From: Chamaea fasciata
Taxonomy: Eukaryota; Chordata; Aves; Passeriformes; Sylviidae
Assembly: GCA_029207755.1 (NCBI GenBank)
Contig: JARCOQ010000016.1
Coordinates: 4,593,001-4,657,000 of the forward strand
Length of the DNA: 64,000 nt
Reading direction: 5' to 3'
In this document: piece after piece, positions 48,301 through 60,660 of the stretch
Layout of the letters: every line of letters starts with the position of its first letter
Position numbering within the stretch: the first letter of the stretch is position 1
Position numbers and translations under genes: made by a program
Notes under the pieces: generated by a model
Told to the model about the DNA's origin: nothing
Databases searched by the model: none
What the model saw: the letters and a program-made list of their open reading frames with translations, nothing else

Positions 48301-50770
48301 AGTGAAGAACTGACATGCCAGGCAGGAATGTTTCTCTCTACATCCACCTAGATTTACCTCTCCTCTCATTTTAAGAATCAGCCTTTGCCCTTCAGTTCAG
48401 ATAAAAAGCAGGCATCAGATTTTGTATCAGTAACAGAGAAATCTGATTAAATAAATCACATTGAGCAGTTTTATGGTCTGTCTATTCAAATTCAAAGCAC
48501 ACCCTGAGACTGTAGCAAAATCCAAGAGAATGCCCAAGCACAAACATGAGCAGGTTAAAGCTGGCGTTCATGTGGCCATCAGCAGCTTCAGCACCCGGTA
48601 TTGCTGTCTTAAAACTTGCTATTATATTTTCTCCTTTTATATTTAATTATGGATACATATCTGTGCAAGTCATTCCAAAGTTCTATCTTCATAGCACATG
48701 AGATAAGAATATATTTTTGGGGGGGATGAATGTCTATACTACAGTCTGGGAGACTTGACACTGAACTTTCCCAGCCTACAAAAGAGATGCTTTTGTTCCA
48801 AGCTGCAATATGGTGATGGTAATCTGTCTATTTATACACACACATTTAATGTGTACCTGTCCCTTGGGATAAGATTAATGGTCCCATATTTTTAGAAACT
48901 CTTTGTCAGTGAACTTGGCTCTCCTTTGATTTTGTACCTGGTGAAACACAACTGATTTAATCCAGAAAACTGCTGATGTGTAGGTGTGTTTGTGGTAGAG
49001 CCTGACTGTGGGTGATGGTTGGTAAGGGGTTGCCAAGGTTCCGTAATCTTTGGGGTTTTATTTGCATGATCCTCACAGTAATATGTAGTGGATATGTGGA
49101 GGGACATGGAGCAGTGCATTGTTTTCACCATCTGGCAGATGTCTGAGCTAGGTTTCCATTTGTACCCTTCCAATGGATTGAACCAAGATTGTTTTAAGGT
49201 GTATTTACAACTACTCCAACCTTATCCTAGGGGAAAAACTTTGGTTTTCAGCCAGTGTGGCAATGAGAAGACATAAAGATGGCTTAAAAATACCTCTGCT
49301 CATCAGACTCACCATCTTACTCTGTGCTCTGTGACTGGAGGTGAAAACTCAGTGCTTTTAATTCTATCAGACAAGAAACCCTGTTTTATTAATCAGACAT
49401 GGGTTCTCTATCAGAGCATGATGATGGTCTGGGATGAATATTTGAAATCCTAATAAGACTGAATGAGTTCAATATTATTGTTCAGTATTTGAACGAGATA
49501 ATTTTTTTTTCCCCACTAAAAGTTGAAAAACTCTGTAAGGAATCCAGTGACCCTTTACTACTCTAAGGTTCTCTTGGACAATATTTCCCCTTGCAATATT
49601 CCTACTACTTAGTTTTGATTTTTCTCTGTAAAAGAAAGATTATCTTCCTTTTGAGCAAAAGATTTTCTAAATGGAATTAATCCATTACAAGAGCAGAGGG
49701 AAAGTTGTTTTTGTTTTTAAAGACTCTGAGAGGATTCGATCTACCCCTTAAATCTCTCAAGTTGATAATAGGATGTTTTTCCCAATCCACAGTGCTTTTT
49801 GCTTAAGCACTTGTAGAGTATTACCCAAATAGGGTTTAAAACAGGTAGTTTTTCTTATCATTCTAAACATTATCTAAACATACATCCTCTTTAGGATTCA
49901 GGGGTTTTTAGGAGCAGTGATGCAGATAGGAATTCAAAACCTGATGCACCAAGACTGATGTATCTGCCTGGACTCTTGGAAAATTACACCTTTAATGGCA
50001 GGACAAGGCATGTCAGATGGAACTTTTGAGACAAGACCGGCTGTTTATTTCATGAAAAACCTCTTTTTATTATTTCCATCCATTTCTGCCACCAGGGAAA
50101 GCTACTGATCCTAAGCTATTGTGCTGATGGTTTGACTTTCTGAGAACTGAACTTGGTTTGTGTGTCAAGATTGTGACATATTTCTCTGAAATTTTTAGTG
50201 GGAATGACTTGCTGGCTGACAACAAGTAGGTCTATTGCAGGAAGAAGATTAGAACAGAATTGTTCTGCCTCATGGCCCGGGCTTTTAACTACCTCAGAAA
50301 ACAGCAATCTTCTGCATTCTGTATAGCTGTTATAAAAAATTGTGGTGTTTTTTATTTTTTTGTTCCACAGCTGTCAAAATGGTACTTAGTATGTTTATTC
50401 AACAGACTGTGAACTGGAGGTGTACTCACTGAGCTGATCCTGTTTCAATCATTGACCTTAAGTGGAAAGAAGGGAAAGATCAAACAAATATTTTTTTTTC
50501 TGATCTCTGAAAAGCTGCCAAAACTAACAAAGTTGAATTCATTTGGGACAAATGAGATGCTTTTGTTTTTCTACCTCTTTCAGCTTAGTTGTGTTTTGGA
50601 TGGTACTCAGCTGTTGCAGTTGGAATACAAAACAACTGCATCAAACCCCTCTGAAAGCCAGGTCTGTCTCGTGTAATTGCAGTGCCACCCAGGAAACACT
50701 TGTTTGTGTATCTTCAGTGTGTATTATTCTTATTTTCTTGGTAAATATTCCAAATTCGCACAGTGGGCTT

Positions 50771-50860
50771 GTTTTTGTTTTGTTTTTGGTTTAGTTTTTT
50801 GTTTTTGTTTTTGTTTTTGTTTTTTGTTTTTGTTTTTTTGTTTTTTTTTTTGTTTTTTTT
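50771..50860. repeat. (GTTTTT)n-type T-rich low-complexity tract
   Basis: Ninety bases contain only T and G except for one A, in GTTTTT and GTTTT units that degrade into T-runs. On the minus strand this is (AAAAAC)n. Confidence 0.9.
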
Positions 50861-51011
50861 ACATAGGAGAAAGAAGTGGAGAAATAATTTGTCTTTCCTG
50901 CACTACTTTAACTTTCCCACAAGAGATCAACCTAAATGAAGGGGTGACCTGAATAACCCGAATACCTCTACTTTTAAAAACGACAGAGGTAAATTTTTAA
51001 GTAGGAATATC

Positions 51012-51016
<5 letters not shown>

Positions 51017-51045
<29 letters not shown>
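51017..51045. repeat. T29 tract
   Basis: The longest homopolymer in the window, twenty-nine T residues, lies about 155 bp right of the GTTTTT tract. Confidence 0.95.
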
Positions 51046-51048
<3 letters not shown>

Positions 51049-51635
51049 CAGACAGACTGCTGATATGGAAGTGTTAGTTGTGTCCTTATGCTCAATGCTC
51101 TGAGGTACACACACGTGTTCCCAGTTTAGCAACTTCTTACCCACCCACAGGGCACAGCCTGTCCAATATTTACATGTTCTCCAGGTTCCATATGCTGGGA
51201 ATAAACTTTAAAACAAAGCCCTGTTTCTTAAAAGGTCATCAAAGCTTTCCAGAGGCAGAATTGTTCAGTGGGGTTCATGTAGAGAGTGAAGTGGTGCCAT
51301 GTTGGTGATGAATGTAAATTAAACAGTGTGGGCTGCTCTTGTCTGGCTCAAGCCAATCCCATCCCATGTTGTCTGCTCTTGGACTGCTGCAGCTTTGTTC
51401 TGGCTGTGGGCTCCTGGCTCTCCTGGAGCTTAAGATGATTATTATGGAGGTCATTGCTCAGACTGGGGGTGGATTGTTCATCACTGGAGAGGTCATTAAC
51501 ATGTTGCTTGTGCATTGATCAATATGGCCCAGAATATTTTATTCACTGAATTACAGCTGAAACAAACCTACAAGAACAAAACTGAGCTCAGCTGCACCAG
51601 CCTTCTTTTCTTAGGTGCATTACTCTGTAATCTGG

Positions 51636-51681
51636 CCCTGTATTCCTCCTTTCCCTGTATTCCCTGTATTCCTCCTTTCCC
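51636..51681. repeat. Tandem duplication, 26-bp unit
   Basis: CCCTGTATTCCTCCTTT (51636-51652) is followed by CCCTGTATT (51653-51661), and then CCCTGTATTCCTCCTTT repeats exactly at 51662-51678. Confidence 0.85.
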
Positions 51682-53219
51682 AGGAGTGTAAGCATTTATA
51701 GATTAAAGTAAATAAAATCAACATTAAGACTAATACATGAAAAGAATTTAGCTCCCTGAAAGTTTCATGGATGTTAAACCAAGTCACCCTCTAGAGAACC
51801 TGGACTTTGGAAAGTTAATTTTATTTTGGAAGGTTTATGGCAGGCCTTTTCTTCCACTGAACCTCAGTACTGTGTGGAAGAATAAGATTAATACAGTTGA
51901 AATGTGAGGGTGTTCACCAGCAGGAAACAATTTTCACTCACCGAAGGATGGAACTAATACACAGAAAAGAAAAATTTGAAAAGACAATACTTCAGAAATC
52001 TGATAGAATGTGTATTTTCAACTGGAATTTAGGAAGCTATTAAGTGCTTGTAAAATTTTTCTGTTATGTAAGTTTTGCAAACAGACAGGGTTATTTTTTT
52101 TCTCTCTTCTGACCCCCTTCATTTTTATTTTTATCTCTCTGTATTGCAGTTGAAGTCCAGACAGGCCATTGTCTGTAATAGGTTTTTTGAGAATTCAAAG
52201 ACTTTTCAGTTGTATTGAAACCAACATGCCTGGTTTATGGATATGTCTGTTCCTTTCAGTCATATTTTATCATTTATTCATCAAAAAAAGCAGCTTGGGG
52301 GAAAACAAAAATGATTTCAAAATGGTTTTGGCTGAGTTACATGGGCGAAAACATTTTTTTTATGCTTTAAGGCTTTTCATTAGAAGTAGCACTTCAGTTT
52401 TGTGAAGCTATGAACATTTTATTGAAACATGGCTACAAGTTCCAGTATATTTTGAAACAAAGGTCTAATTTTTACACACAGTTCTGAAGTCAAATTATTT
52501 TCCTCCAGTTGCTGATATTGGTTGTTCTGAATCTTCCTTCTAGATACTCCCCTAATTTTCACCCTAAATTTTGCAATGGTTTGTTCTTATAATTTATAAT
52601 TATAATTTCCCTCCCTCTACCCAAGAGTGATTTATCATTTCAGTTAGAACCAACGAAATAGATTGGGATGCCACAGACTTGAGCAGAAAGCTCTTTGTAG
52701 CTTGGCTTGTGTGAACTTGGCCAAGACATTGCATTTCCCTTCAAATAATGACCAACCCCTGTCTTGTCTCGTGTGCTCCCAAGCACAGGAGATGCTGTGA
52801 CCCTGTGCAGCAGCAATCCAGTCCCATCTGTCAAAAAGAGACAAAGATCTTCAGATCGGGCACAAGACAAAAGGGCTTCAGTTGCAGTGGATGTCAGTGT
52901 TCACTTTAAGGTTGTATTCCTTTGAAAACCCAAGCGATGGTCATCATCCTAGTTTGTGCTGAACACCAAAATGGAAGAGTGGGATCAGATCAAGGGCTTC
53001 ACAGCAACTGAGAAAATTGTTCAGGAAAAGATTCTAAGAAACTTTAGTTTCTGCTGTAGCCCTGGTCCTTTCATTTCCATTTCTTTGATAACACATCCAA
53101 GTTCCTTCGAGTCTGAATTTCAGCTCAATCTTGTCCCTCTGTGGGCTTATGGCAGATGTGCAACCTTTAACCATGTTAAGGCTGCTAAGTCCTGTGATTT
53201 TAATATGAGCTTCATCAGA

Positions 53220-53400
53220 ATGAGCAGAAAATGATAGTCATTCATTAATGAGGATTTATGGTGTGTAAGTCCTGTGTGCAGGAATTTAGGTTAGAGATTC
53301 ATCGCGTTTTTATTCAAATTGATATTTTATACGACTTGTATATGCTTTCTTGAAGGTTTATCATTAAATATTTTTGTGTACAGCCATATCACAAAACCTG
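53220..53400. promoter_or_regulatory. AT-rich block keeping CpGs (possible conserved element)
   Basis: The sequence is strongly AT-rich, yet it keeps ATCGCG (about 53300) and TACGAC (about 53330) along with CATTAATGA- and ATTAAATA-type homeodomain cores. CpGs surviving in AT-rich DNA can mark constraint. This is an inference with weak support. Confidence 0.15.
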
Positions 53401-54994
53401 TGCTATGGGAAGACAGAGCACTGTGGGCTGTTTCTCAGACCAGGTGTCCTTTTGCTCCACATGGAATCTCAGCTTCCAGGGCTTTGTAGCAATGAAATGA
53501 TTCCGCACAGCAGCTAAACCTAACCCCAGATAAATAAGTGCTTTTGCGCTTCAAACTGACAAACAAGGGGTTATTTTTTTCCATGTCACAGTAGAAAATG
53601 AATGGTGGGAAAGGGATGAAATGTTCTTAAAGCATCGTGGAAGCACCACTTTGGTCTTAATAAGAGCTGTGATATGTTTACCTCATTGTTGTTGCTCCAT
53701 CACTGTGAGAGGTCATTCGGTACTACAGGAAAATGAAGACTGATTTCTGAGGAACGCAGGGAAAATTTTCAGTGTTTCTAGATGCTAAATTTTGAAAAAT
53801 AAGTATTGAAAACAGTCTGTGTTGGGCTTTCCCCTTTATTTTCCCTTTAAAATGTTAGAATTCCATGGCAGTTTTGGGTTTTTTTCTGCTGTTTCTTGCA
53901 ACTACTTATTGTGCAGGATATCTTCACAGTACTTTGTTGGTCAAAGTCTCTGTGTTCAAAGTTTATTTCATGTTGCAGATTCCTCTGTTTGTATTAGTGG
54001 GGGATATTTTTGACACTCTTACCTTTTAATTATGGAGAATTTAGGACAAATAACCACGTCACAAGAAACTTATTCTATATGAGTGCCGCTTTTTTGGCAA
54101 AAATTTCACTACCTTGTAAGAGTGAAAGGATGGAAGTTGCCTTTGGATGTATGTGTGTGTGTGTTCCAAAGGAATTGGGTTTAAAAGAGGTTTAATATAA
54201 GTTTTGATAGAAATTCTCTTAGGGCAGTAGGAAAAGCTCTACTTGTTTCAGTAAATTGACTCAATCCAACAGGTAATTAACTCAGGAACCAGACCCAAGT
54301 TTTATGGCATTTACTAAATGATCATATTTGTAGTTTACTTGCCGTGGATTCAGGGACACTGTTGGTTACCCTTCACTGAGTTTCCTTTCCTCAGGTCTGT
54401 CTGTTTCTTTGCTGTTCAAAGTTGAAGGGCGAACAAGAAGATCAGGAGTTCCATGATGAAAGCTGCACAATGTAAAAGAACTGACACCTAGAAAAACAAG
54501 CAGAGTTAAACAGGATTTGACAGGTTGCAGAAAAGAGAGAGTGAACAGGATGGGAACAATGAGCAGCAACTAATTATTATTTCACTGGTCACCACAACAC
54601 ATTAAAAACTTCCAAAGGCTATGAAATTAATTGCATGCAGAACAGCACTCAAGGTGCTTAATATTTAGTCTCACTGGGACAATTTGCTAGAGACATCGTT
54701 TGAACTACAAATACAAAGCAGGGAAGAAGGGCCTCTCTCTGGCTGTGTCATTCTTCATTTTAATGAGGAAAAAATGTCACACAGAGCAGTGTGAATTTGA
54801 AATATTATAATGTGCTTCAGTTTTATGTCAGAGTAAGTATGTTTCTTAAAAGAGCCCTAATGATTCTAAATTCTAGACCTTGTTGACAAGACATCTGCTT
54901 ACTTGGCCTGTGGTTTGTGCCTCATCTAGAAGCTCATTAACATATATATTAAAAGAAACCTATTAAAATATTTGCATTTTAAAATGAATCATAA

Positions 54995-55018
54995 CCCCCC
55001 ACTTTCCCCCTCCCCCCC
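54995..55018. repeat. C-rich tract
   Basis: Three C-runs of 5-7 bases are separated by ACTTT and T within AT-rich surroundings. Confidence 0.8.
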
Positions 55019-56813
55019 ATCTTTTAGAAACTGGTTTTGGTCTTGCAAAACATTCCACTAGGGAGACAGAAATATTTCAGTTATTTTCGATCCATTTAAC
55101 ATTTGGGTAATTCTTATAATTACTTTTCTCTTTAATTGTTAAAGCTGGAAGGCTTTTATAATATTACTTTCAAAATTCATAGTTCAATGTAAATAATCTT
55201 TTCTGTACCCACAGACCTCTCAGCTGGATGCTGACTTGAACCCTAAGGGTGCTCATTCTTTCTTTTGGTCTTATTTATTATTTTCATCTCTCCTCATCAG
55301 TTCTCTATTATTCTCTTTCCTGCCTCTTCATCTGTCTAGAGGCACATGTATTGGGGGAAATGGCACTTGAAGCCATGCTGCTTGTTTATTTAAACAAATC
55401 ATATTGAGAGGAAAAGAGCAGATGATTGCAGAGACGTAACAAATCTGATCGAGAAGCTCATCAGGCCCTTGAGGGTCTTGTCATTTCAGGGGAATCTCCC
55501 ACCTGGACTGGTGGCTCAGAGATTTTTCATGCCAGCACTTCTGGTCTAACACAGTGTGCAGGAAAGCTCTTTTTGTGTTGCCAGTCTGTGTTTGGTGTTC
55601 TGAGCCTCCTCCTGTGTAGGGTTGGAAAATGTGAGAAAAGCAGAATACAGCCACCAGCAAAGGGGCTGCCTGCTGTCCTGTTTGTTGGGAGATCTCTGCA
55701 CAAAGGATGCTACAAGTGCAACAGGGAAATCAGCTGGGAAGGTTCAGCTGTTTTCTAGAACCTTCACAGCACAAAACATCTTCAGAACAAGATTCTTTTC
55801 CCAGCAAGCTCAGCTAGCAGAAACTAAATAAACAGAAAAATTTGCTTCGTCTGCAAAACTAGAAAGGTGATCTCCTCTGAGGGTGAGCAGGAGGTTCTAC
55901 CACCTCTGCTGGAAAGGGAGCATGGCTCGGATGGCATTGGTCTGCTAATGTGCTGCTCACTGTGAGTGGCGCCCACCATCCCTAAGCTGACATTTTTATT
56001 TCAGGAAACAGATTCCCTAGAAGGCAAATTTGTAGCAAAGATGAGATATCTCTACTTTGGGGTACCACAGGTTACACTGGGAAGAGTATTTTTTGGTGGC
56101 AAGACTAGGAAAAGACAATTTTGGCAGCTGGGTTCCCATACCTAACAAGGAGATATTTTTATTGCCAGATACTCTTCTTCCAGTTTCCTCTTAAAATTTT
56201 TTTACAGTATCAGTTTCTTAAAAGATTCTTAGTGCCTTCTTAGGCTTTTAAACCATTTTCTTGCATATTGAAAGCAGCTGCATGTGGAAAGGAAGGCTCC
56301 TGCTGCTTCTCAAAAGCAGTATGTGTAACATCACAGTGGGAAATAACATGTTTCATGAACTTGATTTATCCCCTCTGCTGTGAGGTATAAATCCTCCTTC
56401 CTCACTGCATGGCCTGCGCAGGCATTTTTGAAAGCCTCATCCTGCCCGGTCCTGAACAAAGTGCAGAGGAAGGATTTAATTAAAAGCAAATATTTATTTT
56501 TGGGAACTGTTAACTCCTACACACACTCTGCTGCCTAGCAGGGGGAAGCACTAAGTAAAATCACAGGAAACAGTAAAAATATTTCCTACCCACTGGAATC
56601 ATTAAGTATTTGCAGTACCTAACTCATTATTTCAAAATTACACTTATAACCCATGGAAAGCAGTGCAAGATAATTCCTCACTTTAGACAGCACAGTCCGT
56701 TCATTCTGTTTCATAAGAACTAGTGGAGGACAACCTTCCATGGCTTCCATTTTAGGATTTTTTTTCCTGCTAGACAATGCATTTTGATGCCAGTTTTAAT
56801 GGCTGCCAACCTA

Positions 56814-56847
56814 TTTTTTTTCTTTTTTTCTTTTTTCTTTTTTTTTC
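56814..56847. repeat. T-rich tract with C interruptions
   Basis: (T6-9)C units over 34 bases. Confidence 0.85.
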
Positions 56848-57204
56848 AAATGGGCAGCTGCTCGATCCCTGTTCTTAAAATACCTGAGTCCCTGACAGTC
56901 CTTAGCTTGCTTTTTGTCTCCAGTTTTTGTCTTGTTAATTTTCACAGACAACTGAGGCAGAGAAAAAGATCATAATATACGTGAGAATGTAAAATTAATA
57001 AAATCTGTGGGAGTTAAATGCTTTCAACTGAGTGAGTCACTTGCTGTCATGCAGGACTAGAAGTAAATAATCCCCAGATGTGGCAATGTTCCTACCTCCT
57101 GGCCCAGGCTGCAATTTCAGTCCTGCTGCTACTGCTTCTTGGCTTTGGATGTGATGTACCCCACTGAATATTAAAAGCCAGGGAAGCTGTTTGCTGTTTC
57201 TCAC

Positions 57205-57330
57205 CTTCGAAAATCTGGTTGTTGATTTAGATGTCTGGACATCCACTCCTGCAATGGGTTTTGAGTTACCAAAGCCTGAGTGTGTCTCCGTCCTGGTTGT
57301 GTGCAGCCTGAGCAGCGTCGCCGTGTTCAT
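57205..57330 (-). other. Exon-like ATG segment ending at a donor (unproven)
   Basis: On the minus strand an ATG at 57330 opens a 42-codon frame (MNTATLLRLHTTRTETHSGF...) that ends exactly on a codon boundary at a good donor, AAG|GTGAGA (57205/57204). An in-frame stop lies about 40 bp upstream of the ATG. Several CpGs cluster at the start (57313-57338). If real, it would be a first coding exon or part of a non-coding transcript. No family is recognised and no promoter signal is evident. Confidence 0.15.
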
Positions 57331-59455
57331 GAAGGCGGCAGCATTCAGGCCATGATCAGAAGCCCATCATGGTTGTTACGGTTCAAACCCAAAAAACGTT
57401 GTCCTTGTCCTAGAGTTTGAAACCTCTTAGATATTAAAGGGGTGAGAAGCTTCGTTTGAACCTCGGGGAGCTGAAAGATGCTTGATAAATGTTTCACATG
57501 GGCAGTTTGTGGTGGGGCTGGGAAATGCTTCTCTCTGCAGTCTTAGGCCTGTGTCTGAGCAGCAAAGCTCCTACCAGGCCCATGTACAAACCTTACAGAT
57601 TTATAGCCCAGTGACAGGCACTGATTAAAATGAAAAGCTGTTAGGCTTTATGAAGGGTTGGAGTATTTTATCTCTTCATGTCTGTTGTGGTGTCCTTCCC
57701 TCTCAGCATGGCAGAGAAAGGGAGCAAGATCATCCAGATTACACTGTCCTTATTAATGAGAAGTTCAGCCAAGTGTGCGCTGGTTTTCTGTCACTGTGCT
57801 GTGGTTATCTGCAGAACAGGAATAGAAGGCGGGTATCTAATCTTTAAAAAGGGGCTTTGGAAGATTACTTCAACCTTTACCCTGCCCCAGCTGAGCTCCC
57901 CTGAAATCCTAAAGGGATCTAAATATCTCATGTTTCCTAGATGGACATTTGTGTACTATGCTGGAACCATCCAAAGCAGCAAGTGGGAACTAGCTGGTGA
58001 GAGAGATTTTCACATAAAAGTAGAACTGGAGAGGGTTGCCTTTTCAACTTTCTTCTTTTTTTTGTTTGTTTCTTAATCCTAACAAAGAGAAGTGGAACTG
58101 TGCATGTTGGAACAAACCAGGAGGAGCGAGTGAAGGTCAGACGAGGAGGATTATTCCTTGAATGTTAGCCAGAAATGCTAACTCCTAATTCAGTGTGGGC
58201 TGATTTCTTTCCCTATGTCATTGTGACCCCATGGACTCCCAGACAATTACTTGGATCTTGGTTTTCAGGGAAACTTTTGAGAAATTAAGAGTAAGTAAAC
58301 CTTTAGTATCTGTGGGGATTCTGCCTAGATTAGCATCAGCCTTAATTAGCCCTGCTGCTGGAACTTGTTCCATTCTTGTCTCCTAAGACAACCTTGCTCC
58401 TTCAAAAATGTCCTGACAATACAACCTGACTTTAGGGCTGACGAGGATGAGTTTGTATCACCTTGTGGCACTGGCTTGCACATATTTTCTGGCACTGCAT
58501 TTAAAGCATGGAGGTTGCTGTAAGGGAGAGAGAAGATGCGAAAGGCCACATTCCAGAAGAGAGTGACTGCTTTCCTCTGCCACTGTGGGAGGAGAGCAGG
58601 CTAAGCTTTTGCAATTGGAGGTTTGTTCTTTCACCTCGATGTCTGTTAGGAAAGAAATGGTTGATTTATGACCATAGTTATTAGATTTAAATTCAATACT
58701 ATTTTCCCTATATTTTCCTTCAGTCTGGACTGTGCTGTCACAGGGAGCAGCTACACCTTCAAGAACACACTCTCTGAACAATCCTGGGGCAGACCGTGCA
58801 GCACTGGCCAATTGTAACATTTCAGGATATTTCAGTGAGATTTATCTCCAGTGAACACAAAGTGCCTCTGGCAGCTCCACTTCATGAGGTCTCTTCCCAC
58901 AGTCTGGGTGCTATTCTGAACGGCTCAGGCTTGATGGAACTGTAACAGAGACTTGATTGGCTTTCATGTCTGTACTTTTGGATTCAAAGCACTGTCTCTC
59001 CTCTTCCCCAAACAAAGGCAGAGCAATGAAATCAACTGCAAGTTAGCAGGTGTACAGTGGAGATTGGGAATAGCTTCAGCAGCTCTCCCATCACACCCCT
59101 GCCCTTGGGACACAGGGGCTGGGGAGTGCCTGCCATCACTCACAGAGCCTGAACGCTCCAGAGCACCAGAGGAGTCAAAGGCACTTAATTCTTTACAGGA
59201 GGTGTTTATGGCATCAGTCTCCAGGGCAGTGTGCGAATTAGAAAAAGGATCGTGTGTGTACCTGTCCTTGCTGTTAATTACCTCGCCATTGAATAAAACA
59301 GAGCAACGTAAAATGGCCTTAGGAAATATTTAGACTGGCTGGAACATAAGGTTAAAGGTTGCTAATCTGCTTTATGATGGATGGTCCCAGTAGTGCTGAA
59401 GGGTGGGAAGTAGCTCTTTCTCTTTTTGATTATAACATGGGTCGAAAATTTTCAG
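57331..59455. other. Gene-free unique sequence
   Basis: The 132-codon plus-strand frame at 57678-58076 is the longest here. It has no recognisable domain and ends in a phenylalanine run caused by a T tract. Nothing else is seen. Confidence 0.65.
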
Positions 59456-59556
59456 GGAGCAAACTTCCAGCCCCTGCCATCTGCAGTGCAGCTCCAGTCC
59501 CTCTCCCTGATGTTTGCACAGCATTGCAGCAGTCTCTTGCTGCCGGAAGAGCAGAA
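59456..59556 (+). other. Exon-like segment between splice signals (unproven)
   Basis: The acceptor AATTTTCAG (ending 59455), with an upstream pyrimidine run at 59414-59427, and the donor GAA|GTAAGA (59556/59557) bracket 101 bp. One frame is open throughout, starting GSKLPAPAICSAAPVPLP. The block is richer in GC than its flanks. No protein family is recognised, and the status is the same as the other exon-like segments. Confidence 0.15.
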
Positions 59557-60359
59557 GTAAGAATTCCTAGGGAAGCAGGACCATATATTGTCCCTCTGTA
59601 CGTTTTCCTGAGAAGTATAAATGGCAGTGGCTTTTTTTCTTTATCCAGCCATAAAGTTTAGCTATTCACAACCAATTTTGCTCTAAGGAGTTCTCATGTG
59701 TGTTTCAAAAATAGGACATCTTTAAATGAAAGTGAAATCTCGTTTTTAATTTATTCAAAGGTTAGTGCTTCTGCTCCTAAGGGTTGTCTTTGAATTTCTG
59801 TGAGAAGGTTACCTTGCTCCTTCTAACACGAACCTATATCTGACAGCTGGTCCCCTTCAAAGAAACTTTCCAGCTCAGTAATTTCAGTATATAAATGATA
59901 TGCTATGAAAATATTGTCTTTTTTAAAAACTTTTTTAAAAAAATCTTGGGTCTTTTCTTTATATGAAGAAATTTCTGTATGTATAGACAAGAACTTCAGT
60001 ACTGGAATAATATTCCCCATCACATTTAACTTCTCCAGAGTTCTCATAGATCATAAAAATATAATACCAAATTCTAAAATAGATTAAACATAACTGTGCA
60101 AAGAACCAGAGCTCTGATTTTGAAAAAAATCCAAGGTCAGAGGGGAAGGGTCTTCTGAGTAATACAAGGCAGCATTTTGCTGCTCAGAACTGCTTGAACA
60201 TTCACAGTGCAGAATGTCAGTCAATCCCTTTCCCCCCTCCACTCTTCCCTCTTTTTCCATCAGCAGCTTTTAACTAATAATCTTCAGAGCACAGTGATTA
60301 AAAAGTCTTTTTTGTGAGCAGCATGAAGACACTACCATCCTTCATGTTAGGCTGTGAAC

Positions 60360-60660
60360 ATCAGCAGCGATCATCTCTATAAAAATGTTCACATTTTGTT
60401 AAATGCTGTCATTTATTTCAATGCATTTATTGCCATAAAACTTCAATGACAGTTTAATTAAGAGCTTAAATATTTTATACTACAAAGTAGAAATATTTAT
60501 GAAGGAGCTTGTCAGAGGCAAAATACTAAAAGAAAGCAGGTGCTTTTGCAGAAACACAAATAAAGTGTCAAACAGTAAACATTAAAAAATCAATTATTAA
60601 TCATGGTTCTTTTCATTACTATTGAATTGCCTTTATGAAGATTTTGTGTCTGGCAGTCTG
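60360..60660. promoter_or_regulatory. Homeodomain-motif-rich AT block (possible conserved element)
   Basis: The block contains TTTAATTAAGAGC, CAATTATTAATCATGG and ATTTATTTCAATGCATTTATTGCC. It is free of simple repeats and recognisable transposons. This texture is common in vertebrate conserved non-coding elements near developmental genes, but conservation cannot be tested here. Confidence 0.2.

Larger units (their letters stand above)
40672..50770. other. Gene-free unique sequence, AT-rich towards the right
   Basis: Besides the two hairpins near 43.3-43.5 kb and the octamer block at 45.2 kb I see no distinct feature. TTCAGCACC at 48588 matches the left half of a REST/NRSF site, but the right half is missing. 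Confidence 0.65.
51046..57204. other. Gene-free unique sequence
   Basis: It contains the 51636 duplication, a short GT run near 54155, another ATTTGCAT octamer at 54970, a C-rich tract and a T-rich tract. GCAGGGGGA near 56539 is a weak CTCF-like core. No gene is recognised. Confidence 0.65.

Noticed and set aside
48588..48596. REST/NRSF half-site TTCAGCACC
   Set aside because: The right half of the motif is missing, and a single 9-mer is expected by chance at this scale.
57678..58076. 132-codon plus-strand frame
   Set aside because: No domain is recognised, another frame overlaps it, and the length is within chance expectation.
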